A DNA stretch of 64,000 nt from assembly GCA_903772945.1 (NCBI GenBank), contig CAICTM010000258.1, positions 19,533 to 83,532 on the forward strand, read 5' to 3'. Position 1 is the stretch's first letter; every line of letters starts with the position of its first letter. Under the pieces are notes generated by a model. That model made no database searches. It saw only the letters and a program-made list of their open reading frames with translations, and was not told the DNA's origin. The DNA is from Seminavis robusta. Its lineage: Eukaryota > Bacillariophyta > Bacillariophyceae > Naviculales > Naviculaceae. This document shows, one piece after another, positions 1 to 8,509 of this stretch. Position numbers and translations under genes: made by a program.

Positions 1-1
1 C

Positions 2-892
2 AATGTGGTATCATCTGCTACTAGTAACACCAGTGTAAGGACTACAGCCACCAGTACGGAAACACAAGAAGAACTATTCCGTCAAGTGCAAGCTCAAGAA
101 CAAGATCAGGAACCACCCAGTATGCAAGTAGTGGTAGAAACTGGTACGACTTCAGCAGCAGTCCAAGAGATTGTGGAGGCTTTGTTGGTTTCGGATCCTC
201 CCAAGGGATTTGACAATTGCCAAATCTGCATGACGGCATGCGACAGTGGCAAGGGCTGGCAAGCCTGCAAGGATCAGTGCGTTCCCGACGCCACCTTTTC
301 CTGTCACAATGACACGTTAGGCTCCATGAAAACGGTGCAGGAGTACGCAGACTTTATTGCCTTGTTTGGCAAAGCGTGTCCCAATGCCACATGGACCACT
401 CATGATGTTTTCTGGGATGGGACCACACACACGGCATTCTTTCATTGCACCTATCATGTCACTCACACAGTGGCAGTGCCGGGGTTGGGACCCCAAACAC
501 CCACTTGCAAATCATCCAATGCCAATTACTGCTACATCATCAAGACAGATCCCAATCGTGACGGAAAGATTACTCATGTACAAAAGCTATGGAATGATAC
601 CTGGTTGCTACGAGACTTGGGATGGATTGGCGGTGAAGATGACAACGACAAGAGCAGCAGCAAAGCGGACGGCACCAAGGAACAGGACCAACAACCCGCC
701 GCTCTGGTTGAGAGCTCCACGGATGGTTCCACGTGTTATGCAAAAGAAAGAGGACAACAGCAACACACGAAACGATCCAAGCGTAGGGTTTGGGGCCGTT
801 TACGAAAGGCCCTTGGCATGCCTTCGTCCTCGTTCACAAAGAACAAAAGAAGCTGCAGCACGACAGACACAACTCGGCTTTCGTTGTCATGA
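2..892 (+). CDS. SnoaL/NTF2-like domain protein, 5' partial
   Basis: The frame is open from the window edge to a TGA at 890-892, so the N terminus lies upstream; the first in-frame ATG is at 122, but coding-like sequence precedes it. Residues about 75-210 (counted from base 5) contain a cysteine-rich segment (FDNCQICMTAC, then CKDQC) followed by a compact alpha+beta region: DATFSCHNDTLG, a YADFIALFGKACPNA helix, WTTHDVFWDG, TAFFHCTYH, a TPTC loop and KITHVQKLWND. This order resembles SnoaL-like/NTF2 cone-fold proteins, which are small-molecule isomerases, hydrolases or binding proteins. The C-terminal 80 residues are hydrophilic, rich in S, T, K and R. The paired cysteines suggest a secreted or lumenal protein, but the signal sequence would be outside the window. 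The fold call is by pattern only; no catalytic residues are assigned. Confidence 0.6.
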   Translation, partial: NVVSSATSNTSVRTTATSTETQEELFRQVQAQEQDQEPPSMQVVVETGTTSAAVQEIVEALLVSDPPKGFDNCQICMTACDSGKGWQACKDQCVPDATFSCHNDTLGSMKTVQEYADFIALFGKACPNATWTTHDVFWDGTTHTAFFHCTYHVTHTVAVPGLGPQTPTCKSSNANYCYIIKTDPNRDGKITHVQKLWNDTWLLRDLGWIGGEDDNDKSSSKADGTKEQDQQPAALVESSTDGSTCYAKERGQQQHTKRSKRRVWGRLRKALGMPSSSFTKNKRSCSTTDTTRLSLS

Positions 893-1064
893 GAGAGTAC
901 CGTACCTCCGGGGACGGCGTTGTCAGCAGTCTTGTGGTTCCAATAGCTCAGATTTGACTATAGTGGTGTTCCTATTTGGTAGTCCTGTAACATGGTACCA
1001 TATCCTGTCTACTAGTACTTCGTTGTTGCTACTTTCACATCCTTGTATCTTTAATCGTAATCTA

Positions 1065-1925
1065 CTATTCGCTAGCTCGTTGCGTTGGTGGTGCTGCTGC
1101 ATTGGTGCCACCGCAGAAGGCGCCTGCTTTCCAATTGTAATCAGGTGCTCCATGAACTCGTTTGTTTCGTTTGCGTTGTCGGCGAATTCCTCGTCTGCTG
1201 CTCTTGCTGTTGGCGCTAAAGGTTGATGAGAAGGAATTCTCCATATCTTGCTCCGATCGTTGCGACAATCGTTGCTTCTGTCCCACCTTGCGGCTATGAG
1301 TGCTTCCATGAATACTATTGCCATGAAGTTGGTTGTCCTGAAAGATATTCAATGCCTCTCTTAGCACTTGGGTACTCTGAGCGTCTCTGGACGCCCAACC
1401 GGAGCGAAGTTCCATGAGCACGGGCGAATGATCCGTCTGAATAGGAGCACTGGCAATTTGGATGCTAAAGATATCAGCATCATTTTGAATGTGTTTGAGA
1501 GCCTGATGCACAAGACTTGCCTCACTATCGGCCGGGATTTGCACGGTGGCTTTCCAGGTCAACTTGCCGTGGCACCACTCAAAGGGACAGAAACTTGCCG
1601 TGCTCTCGTAGTGTCTCATCATTTGGTTTTTGGCTTGCTGCCACTGCTCCAATTCCTGCAGCTCCAAATGATCCACAAACTCTACCGATTCCCACTCTCG
1701 CCTGGTCCGGTGGAGTTTTCTACTGGTAGTGTCGTTGCTTAGCAAGATGTCGTGGATCAGGGGCAAAACGTTACCATGGTGAGCTTTTCCGCTGTGGACC
1801 AGGCCTTCTACCTCCAAGCGAGTGACACTCCCATTGAATTTGACCATGTTCAGTTGAGCCGACACAAAGTCCACGCTCACATCCTTGGACGCCAAAACGT
1901 TCGTAGTGGTTGTAGTGCTGTTCAT
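1065..1925 (-). CDS. Unrecognised conserved family, member A (286 aa)
   Basis: Single-exon gene starting at the ATG at 1925. No known domain is recognised, but residues about 15-190 match the genes at 2829-4904 and 55397-56692 in order: a VTRLEVEGLV strand-like segment, a PLIHDILL helix, WESVEFVD, WQQAKNQMMRHYE, then LTWKATVQIPA, VHQALKHI and RSGWAS. The domain looks alpha/beta and about 170 residues long. The tail (about 190-286) is serine- and arginine-rich, with a basic stretch RRGIRRQRKRNKR, and ends in an APDYNWKAGAF motif shared with its neighbour. No signal peptide or membrane span is visible; the basic tail would suit a nuclear or nucleic-acid-associated protein, which is inference. 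Its neighbour on the same strand, about 0.9 kb away, is member B, so this looks like a tandem duplication. Confidence 0.75.
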   Translation of the reverse strand: MNSTTTTTNVLASKDVSVDFVSAQLNMVKFNGSVTRLEVEGLVHSGKAHHGNVLPLIHDILLSNDTTSRKLHRTRREWESVEFVDHLELQELEQWQQAKNQMMRHYESTASFCPFEWCHGKLTWKATVQIPADSEASLVHQALKHIQNDADIFSIQIASAPIQTDHSPVLMELRSGWASRDAQSTQVLREALNIFQDNQLHGNSIHGSTHSRKVGQKQRLSQRSEQDMENSFSSTFSANSKSSRRGIRRQRKRNKRVHGAPDYNWKAGAFCGGTNAAAPPTQRASE

Positions 1926-2828
1926 GATGTTTGTCTCTCAAGAAACAAATTGTGAGCCAATGCAACAGGAAACGGTCGTACGTTCAAGCAGGTGGTGGTA
2001 CTTCCGTTCAGTACCGAGTGCTAATCCAGTCATGCCACAGGGATCCCAGTGATGACAGCGAAACTTGTTTGCAGGTTTGCTTTGGCAAGATCAACTACCA
2101 GGTACCTGGCTAGCTGGTTAGCTAGACTACTAGATAGCTTGCTGCGAAAGTCAACCAAGCACATAACAAGCATGTAACAACCCAGAAACCTTTCACATGA
2201 TAGACTACCTCAAGTTGATGATCTTGTTCTTAGAACTCAGGAGCCTGTCCTATGTAGTCGCACGTGGGGTTTCATAGTCTTGCCAAAGTTTACCGCGCCT
2301 ACTTTTGGTGCAATCATGTGGATGCATTCAGGTGGGCTTGCTCAGTCTAGATCTTGTAGTAGCCAGTTGGCGTTTGCTTCCGAATGCCTGCATCCCCTGG
2401 CACAGCTATTCAGGTTGGAGGACTAGACAGTGTTTGGTGGATGCTGTTACCACACAATAAAAGAACCTCAATCAAATGCTACTTCCAGCGGCTTCATCGG
2501 CCTAGACTATTGCTCGGATGAGCTACAGCCACTAACGGACTGGTTCTTGACTACTGGTCCTTTACTTGGCCTGCATGCCTGCGCTGCAATCGTCTCTTTG
2601 CCACTATGCATAGCTACAACCTACCACCGCGTATAGTTTGTGTTTTGGTCTAATAATGCTGGATGGTGTATGTCTATAGTACTCTGCTCTTTATTTGCTT
2701 CCCATGTAACCTCGGGTCTCTGTTCTTCTTTGGATATCCATGTACATGTTCCAAAAAGGGTTGCTTCGCTTTCATTGGTGCTCAGGCAAACTTTCGAGCC
2801 AGCTTTACCTCCAAGCTGGCTAAGCTGC
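1926..2828. other. Spacer between family members A and B
   Basis: About 0.9 kb between the start codon of member A and the stop region of member B. Short open frames exist but none shows protein-like composition. Near 2110-2150 there is a run of TAGCTGGTTAGCTAG-type palindromes, the usual spacer style here. It probably holds the promoter of member A and the 3' UTR of member B. No RNA gene was seen. Confidence 0.5.
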
Positions 2829-4904
2829 CTACGCGGCTCTGGAAACGGATCCACTACTCTTGCTGCCACTCGTCTCCTGACAACCACCCCCATCCAGACT
2901 CAAATAGGAACCACTTGCCCAGTCGTAATCAGGACCTCCTTTTTCCAAGTACCTGGATTCGGAAATGACAGCGTCCAAAGCTTCACGCAGTGCCATCAGG
3001 TCGTTCAAGCTATGAATTCTGCGACCCTTTCCCACGAGACCGTTCACATCCAGATCCCGCACTGATATGCTCGTGCCGGCGGTGGTTGCAGTTTGGATAC
3101 TCTCCTTCTTGGACGAGTTCAAAGTGGTCACACCAAAAGAAGCCGCTGTAATGGTGCTGACACTGCTGGTGCTGCTTACCGATGAGCTATCATCGTCGCA
3201 AAGGTCCAAACCGGAGGAAGCAGAGCTCTCGGCATAGGCCACCAAATCGTACCAGAACCGAGTCTCCGAAGGGAGCTCAGCTGTGTGCACATCAGAGCAT
3301 ACGTCGAATGCTGCCACTTCGTACCATCCGCAGGGCTCTGTAGCAGCCGTTGTCATCTTGTCAACCTGCCACGCAATGTTCAGGGCTCCATCTGACTTTC
3401 TCCTCGGCTTGGTAGCCTTCCTCGTGGAAGTACTCCCGCAAGAGGCCACACTTTTGGGGCTCTTTTGAATCGAATCATCTTTTGCACCTCCCAAGGATGG
3501 CGACTGCAGGTTTCTCATGCTGTGGCTTTTGGTGGCTACCCGCAACTCTCGTAGACCGCTAGGGCCATCTGACTTGCTTCTCCCAGTCTGCTTTGGGGTG
3601 GAAATGCTTCCACTGGGCACATAAGTGTCACTAGCAGGGATCTTTTGGTCGTCGTTGTCATCATCATCATCAATGTGTCTGAAGGGATCATTTTGACTGG
3701 TACTTGGAGTTTGCTGCATTTGCATGCGCCTTGCGTATCTCATGCGAGGCCTCCTTTCGATCGATGTGGGGAAGCTTGCCGATGAAGCTTCATTCTCCAC
3801 ATCATCCAGCTTCTTGATCCGTGTAGGCCGAGCAGCTACCTTGGTGGGTATCATGCCAGGCTTGACGTGATCTATCCAGGCATCAACAATGCTTGCAGCA
3901 CTTTGGGCAACCAGGGCAGCTCGAGCAGCTCTTCTTGACATAGATCCTAGTTCAACTGCTGTGTTGCTCTTGTGAAATGCAGGGCTTTGGCTGGAATGCT
4001 GATGCCCACGGCCTTGACTGTTTTCGTCGTTATCATCAGCCCTCGAGAATATTCGCCGCTTTCGTGGGACACGAACACTCTTGGATCTGGACTGCTGACT
4101 GGAGAGGCTTCTTGAAGAGACACTTCCGGAGAAGAGTCCTCTTGCGGATCGGACTGGCTTTTGATCATTTGGCAATTGATCAACAACTGTGCAGGGGTGC
4201 TCCAACAAATAGATGCACGAAGTCATGAGTGCTACATGAGGTGGCTTGGACTCCTGGTGGTTTGTAGACCAGCCACAGTGGAGAGTCACAAAGATGGGGT
4301 TGGTCAACAACCCACCACTGGGACTGCTCCAGTCAATGAGGTTTACCAGGTCTTCAGCAGTTCCCTTGAGACCAAAGGATCCATAAAAGCTCACATGAGT
4401 GACAGCTTGGTCAGCCTTGATGCACTTGAAGACACCAATGATGTCTTGGACATGAGTTCCAGCACGGACTTCAATAGTGGCCCTCCAGGACAAGACTTCG
4501 CGGGCTGTCAGGGAGAGGTTGTCTCCTGCATTCTCGTACTCCCGCTCGTCACAGCGCTTCTTCTCTTGCCAGTCAAAGAATCCCTCCAAGGGGAAGCCAT
4601 CAACATACCGAATATACTCCCACTCACGATTGTCCAACAGGACCAAGGCTCTGACAATGGGCATGAGGCATTGATGACGGTCCCCACCAGTCAACAAGTC
4701 TTCAATTTCCAACCTGAGAACTGTTGGGTTGCATTGTACATCCTTGAGCTTTTGCAGGATGAATTCAGAGCCCACCATGTCGCAGCAAAAGATGCTGGCC
4801 TCCTTTGGATCCTGTACCCACTGAGAAGTTGTAGCACTCTGTTTGCTTGACGCAAAGGTCCTTTCCAAGAAACCTTTCGTGGGAAGCAAGTCACTAACAT
4901 CCAT
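2829..4904 (-). CDS. Unrecognised conserved family, member B (691 aa)
   Basis: Uninterrupted frame from the ATG at 4904. Residues about 45-215 carry the same domain as the genes at 1065-1925 and 55397-56692: TVLRLEIEDLL, LMPIVRALVLLD, WEYIRYVD, WQEKKRCDEREYE, LSWRATIEVRA, VFKCIKAD and LHCGWST in the same order. The rest is long, polar and probably disordered: serine/arginine stretches, an acidic run (DDDDDNDD, about residue 415), and basophilic sites GRSKSDG and PRRKSDGALN. A stretch near residues 305-385 (RRAARAALVAQSAASIVDAWIDHV) could be helical. The last 40 residues include GGPDYDWASGSYLSLDGGG, which resembles the tail of member A. No membrane span or known catalytic motif is visible. Function unknown; the tail suggests a phosphorylated regulatory or scaffold protein (inference). 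Confidence 0.75.
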   Translation of the reverse strand: MDVSDLLPTKGFLERTFASSKQSATTSQWVQDPKEASIFCCDMVGSEFILQKLKDVQCNPTVLRLEIEDLLTGGDRHQCLMPIVRALVLLDNREWEYIRYVDGFPLEGFFDWQEKKRCDEREYENAGDNLSLTAREVLSWRATIEVRAGTHVQDIIGVFKCIKADQAVTHVSFYGSFGLKGTAEDLVNLIDWSSPSGGLLTNPIFVTLHCGWSTNHQESKPPHVALMTSCIYLLEHPCTVVDQLPNDQKPVRSARGLFSGSVSSRSLSSQQSRSKSVRVPRKRRIFSRADDNDENSQGRGHQHSSQSPAFHKSNTAVELGSMSRRAARAALVAQSAASIVDAWIDHVKPGMIPTKVAARPTRIKKLDDVENEASSASFPTSIERRPRMRYARRMQMQQTPSTSQNDPFRHIDDDDDNDDQKIPASDTYVPSGSISTPKQTGRSKSDGPSGLRELRVATKSHSMRNLQSPSLGGAKDDSIQKSPKSVASCGSTSTRKATKPRRKSDGALNIAWQVDKMTTAATEPCGWYEVAAFDVCSDVHTAELPSETRFWYDLVAYAESSASSGLDLCDDDSSSVSSTSSVSTITAASFGVTTLNSSKKESIQTATTAGTSISVRDLDVNGLVGKGRRIHSLNDLMALREALDAVISESRYLEKGGPDYDWASGSYLSLDGGGCQETSGSKSSGSVSRAA

Positions 4905-5844
4905 CAGTTATTGTCAGGCAGCACAACCGGTACCATAGCGGGGATAGACGAGAAGGAAGGCGATTAGCAATTGATAAAGCATTTGTTACTGGCTGCCCTT
5001 ACTTGCTGAAATGACTTACACCGGCAAGGAACCCGATGAACGACGGCGGTTTTGCGGCATTTTGGTGCTATTATAAATAGTTTTTGGACAGGCAGATGTT
5101 TCGTTTTCGAGTTGGCCAACTTGAGAAATTGTGAGAAAGTGATAAGAGAGAGATCCAAGGCGGAGGCCACCAGCGAATTTTGAAAAAGTTTCCAAGGCCG
5201 GGTTAGTTAGATCTAGCTAGTCTAGTTAGTCTAGCAGCACAAGGTACCATACAGTGCCGGTACAGTCGCACAGGCAATACCATACCTGCTGTGGATGAGA
5301 AACAAATATGTCATAAATGAGAATATCAGGCTTCCGCGGGGAAACGGGGAAACCACGTTGGCGTGAACGTGTTTAACATTTGAAACGGGGGTTAACTCTT
5401 GCGAGGATTCCGCTTCAAACAACCACTGTAGTTCGGTAGCGCTGCGTAAACCTTCCTAAAGCAGTCTAATCTCTCGACTCTCGACTAAACAAGGGAGCGG
5501 AGAAGATAGAAGTGTGTGGTGACCGGTGGATTTTTAAAACAGAGAGGAGTTATTGGGGGTGCTCGGAGTTTGAAGAGACCGGTGGATTTTACAAACCAGA
5601 GAACAGGAGGGGTGCTTGGAGAAGCAGGCCGTACCGGTACCAAGAACCGAGAAACGCTCTGTGTTGTGGCCTCGCTGGAGATAGCCTGGAGATAGCCTGG
5701 AGATAGCTTGGGGGCGGAGGAGACCCAGCGGCTGCCTGGTGAGAAGATGGTTGCGGCGAAGAAGGGGCAGGGCTCGCGGCCCCAACACGAAGCCCAGCTG
5801 AGCAACCAGCACGCGGACTCAGATTGAGTTATGGCCACTAAGTT
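4905..5844. other. Spacer with short tandem repeats
   Basis: Intergenic sequence between the start of member B and the end of the kinase gene. It contains an imperfect direct repeat of about 60 bp at 5520-5580 and 5578-5640 (ACCGGTGGATTTT followed by A-rich sequence, CAGAG and a GGGTGCT block), and a short tandem repeat GCCTGGAGATA in three copies at about 5680-5710. CTAG clusters occur at 5205-5235. Open frames here look like by-products; no gene is supported. Confidence 0.5.
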
Positions 5845-7026
5845 TTATTCTGCTGCTGCTGTCTGTGGCTGGTTGCCTCTGAGTGATGATGATGTGTTTT
5901 GTCGCCTCCAGTCCTTTTGCCCCGCGATCCATGCCGTTTGAAGGGCTTCCCCTGCGGTCCATCTCTGCTCTGGATCCACCTGCAGCAATCCCCGTACAAA
6001 GTCCTTGGCTTCCAGGCTTACATTGGCCCATCGTTTGCATTCCATGCTCTTGTATCCCCCCTGTTGTTGGATTTGTGAAAAGAGTGCGTGGTAGTCGCCG
6101 TTGCGTAGCTTGTAGGGAGGATGCCCCGACAAGAGTGAATAGATGATGCACCCAACACCCCACAAATCCACGGATTGATTGTACGAGGGATTGTCAGCCA
6201 GAACTTCAGGGGCAATGGTGGAAGGAGTGCCACAGGCTTTGGTCAATGGTTGTCCAGGCCGAATGCGATTGGCGAATCCCCAATCAGCAATGACGACGGA
6301 GGCGTTGTCGTCCGCACGCTCCAGCAGAATATTGGGCAGTTTGATGTCGCGGTGAGCTATGCCCAGGTCGTGGTATTGTTGCATAGTTTTCAGGAGCTTG
6401 ATGGCAACAACGCGAGCCTCGTTCTCTTGGTATGCTCCGTTTTGTATCACCCAATCTTGAACGTCTCCTCCTTTTGCGAGTTGCTGAACAATGCGGTAGT
6501 GCTTGCGAGAAACGAAAAAGTCGACCACCTTGGTGGTGTGCTCCAGGCCGTCCAGTTCTCGCATGATATCAACCTCTCGGAGGATTTCCTTTTCTGCTTG
6601 TTTGCTGAGCTTGGTGCGATCAATCACCTTGACGGCGTACTTTTCAGTGCTGTTCTTTTTGATTGCTCGGTACACGCTACCCGAGCCACCTTGTTTGATC
6701 AGGTCGCCGAGTTCGTATTGATCGGCAAAACGAGGGGATTTCCCAAAGAGGCTGCGCCGGGTGCGGGAGAACGGCGTAGATTTTTGCACTGCGATCATTC
6801 TTCTTTGTTTCTTTACTTTGCAAGTGTTTTTGCTTTGGTAGAGTGTGTTGCTTTCGTGGTGTTTGTGGGGATCATTGGTCCGACGAAGGCAACCCAAGTC
6901 GTGGGTGGTAGAGGTAGTGATATCATTCTTGCTTGAAACGTGGTATGTCTCGCCCTCCAGACGTGAAAGTTGTTGTTCGCTAGCTAAAGTTGGATTTGTT
7001 GAGATTAATTTAGAAACAATATTCAA
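5845..7026 (-). CDS. Ser/Thr protein kinase with DWG in place of DFG
   Basis: A 393-residue frame; the kinase domain spans about residues 104-367, giving a single-domain enzyme with a 100-residue basic N-terminal extension. Visible motifs: a glycine loop KQGGSGSVYRA in which the first glycine is replaced by lysine, the VAVK-type lysine at about K133 (YAVKVID), helix C glutamate in EILREVD, catalytic HRDIKLPNILL (D227), then IADWGFANR where DWG (248-250) replaces the usual DFG, and an APE at 272-274 followed by VDLWGVGCIIYSLLSGHPPY. Overall it is closest to the CAMK/AGC-like Ser/Thr kinases. The metal-binding Asp is kept, so activity is likely. A second in-frame ATG at residue 77 would still leave the whole domain. 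Member B lies next to it on the same strand, but no shared promoter is evident. Confidence 0.9.
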   Translation of the reverse strand: MNIVSKLISTNPTLASEQQLSRLEGETYHVSSKNDITTSTTHDLGCLRRTNDPHKHHESNTLYQSKNTCKVKKQRRMIAVQKSTPFSRTRRSLFGKSPRFADQYELGDLIKQGGSGSVYRAIKKNSTEKYAVKVIDRTKLSKQAEKEILREVDIMRELDGLEHTTKVVDFFVSRKHYRIVQQLAKGGDVQDWVIQNGAYQENEARVVAIKLLKTMQQYHDLGIAHRDIKLPNILLERADDNASVVIADWGFANRIRPGQPLTKACGTPSTIAPEVLADNPSYNQSVDLWGVGCIIYSLLSGHPPYKLRNGDYHALFSQIQQQGGYKSMECKRWANVSLEAKDFVRGLLQVDPEQRWTAGEALQTAWIAGQKDWRRQNTSSSLRGNQPQTAAAE

Positions 7027-8038
7027 ATAAAGTGGGTAGTTTGAGTGAATATGAGAGAAACTTTAGACATTAATCTCCAATTGCACTGGTCGCAAGAACA
7101 CGACTTGGCAACCATGACTGGACCTTCCAAAAACCTTTTCCGGAACGTCCGATTGCACCAATAAGCGCTGGTAACAAGCGGGAGGAGCACCAAGCGGGTA
7201 GTCTGCTGGGTCTTGTCGGTATGCTTGTAGAAGGAGGAAAAGATCCTGGTCACGATGCTCTTGTTTAGGAAACAAGCAACAACGAAACCAGACAGACTCA
7301 CACCAGAAGCGCCCCCCAGCTAGCTTGCTTTGCAACTAGCTAGTTTCAGGACAACCGCTGGCTTCCATGAACTATTAATACCAGCTACCACCTGCTAGCT
7401 GGATAGAAGCGAGTGGGACGTAGGAGGTACCATGTAATAGCTATGGATCTCGAAGTGCTTACAGATCCATCCTGGCAGAAGCCCAAGCCAGCCACCCAGA
7501 CACTAAAATGGGCAGCGCAGCCTCAACAAACAAATGAAAGCAGAGCGTGGGTAAGAAACGGCCTGAAATCGCGATTTACACCAAAATCGGATTAATACTT
7601 GTGTTTCAATTTTGTATTTGCGTTTAAATTATATATTCTGGTTTCGGTCTTATATTTTGGTTGCAGCTTGATTTTAGTTCTTAACTTACAGAGTACTTGT
7701 GTTTGGGTTCTATATTTGGTTTTAATTTTATAACATTTTATACTAAGGATTTGAATTAATCAATTTGGTTGGATTCATAAAATCGTGATTTCCGGCCCTT
7801 TCAAAGTACCCGTACCCCCAGCGAGCTACTAATAGAGCCTCATAAAGTCAGCCTGCTTCCAATCCCGGAGGCGGCGAATCTTTTGTCTAACTGAAAACAA
7901 TTGAAATATGAACAAGCAAGCAGTTGAGAAAGTATATAGTAAGAAAACTATCATACGAATATACTAGTACTGGTAGCTCGCAACTACTGTAGCTAGAACC
8001 CTCAAAAGCTAGCCCGCATTATCTACACCAGAGGAAAC
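7027..8038. other. AT-rich spacer between divergent genes
   Basis: About 1 kb between the divergent kinase and the gene at 8039. Bases 7600-7780 are strikingly AT-rich, with repeated short TTTTAATTT-like stretches. Bases 7920-8010 carry CTAG and ACTAGT palindromes close to the start codon at 8039. A minus-strand open frame at 7063-7335 has fair composition but no recognisable motif and is not called. Confidence 0.5.
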
Positions 8039-8509
8039 ATGAACAACCCCACAGGAAGCCAAGCAACGGAGAAGCAAGTCAGGGGACTGAGGAGACAAGC
8101 GAAAGCTACAAGTACCACGAGAAACCATGTCAATGTTGCCACGATGGCCCCACTCATGAAAGGCGGGCTACGTCGAGGTCACCAAGGGACTACTGTTGGA
8201 GCTCACTTCGTTACCCCTGACAGTCACAACAACAGCCGAACGGAAATTTTGGAACATCCTACTGGTACGATGAACAACCCGACAGCAACCCCATCAATGG
8301 AGAAGCAAGTCAAGGGACTGAGGAGGCAAGTGAATGCTACTAGTGCTACAATAAACCATGCTAATGTTGGCACGATGGTCCCCCTAGTGAAAGGTGGGCT
8401 ACGTAGAGGTCCCAAAGGGAGCCATGTTGGAGCTCAGTCAGTTACCCCTGACAGCAGCAACAACAGCCCAACAGAAACATTGGAATATCCTACCGGTATG
8501 GTTGAGACA
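8039..8509 (+). repeat. Internal coding tandem repeat, two units of about 235 bp
   Basis: The first about 157 codons of the gene at 8039 are a recent tandem duplication. Shared blocks are GAGAAGCAAGTCA..GGACTGAG, AAACCATG, and the CTACGT(C/A)GAGGT stretch, followed by GTTACCCCTGACAG and AACAACAGCC. The two units have diverged modestly and remain in frame. Confidence 0.8.

Noticed and set aside
357-1226. Plus-strand open frame of 289 codons overlapping the SnoaL-like gene and the tail of member A
   Set aside because: It lies in another frame of two better-supported genes and its composition is arginine/proline-rich noise.
4161-4850. Plus-strand open frame of 229 codons
   Set aside because: Antisense to the conserved domain of member B, which is supported by two paralogues.
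5485-5838. Minus-strand open frames of 92-117 codons downstream of the kinase
   Set aside because: They are produced by short tandem repeats in the spacer and resemble no protein.
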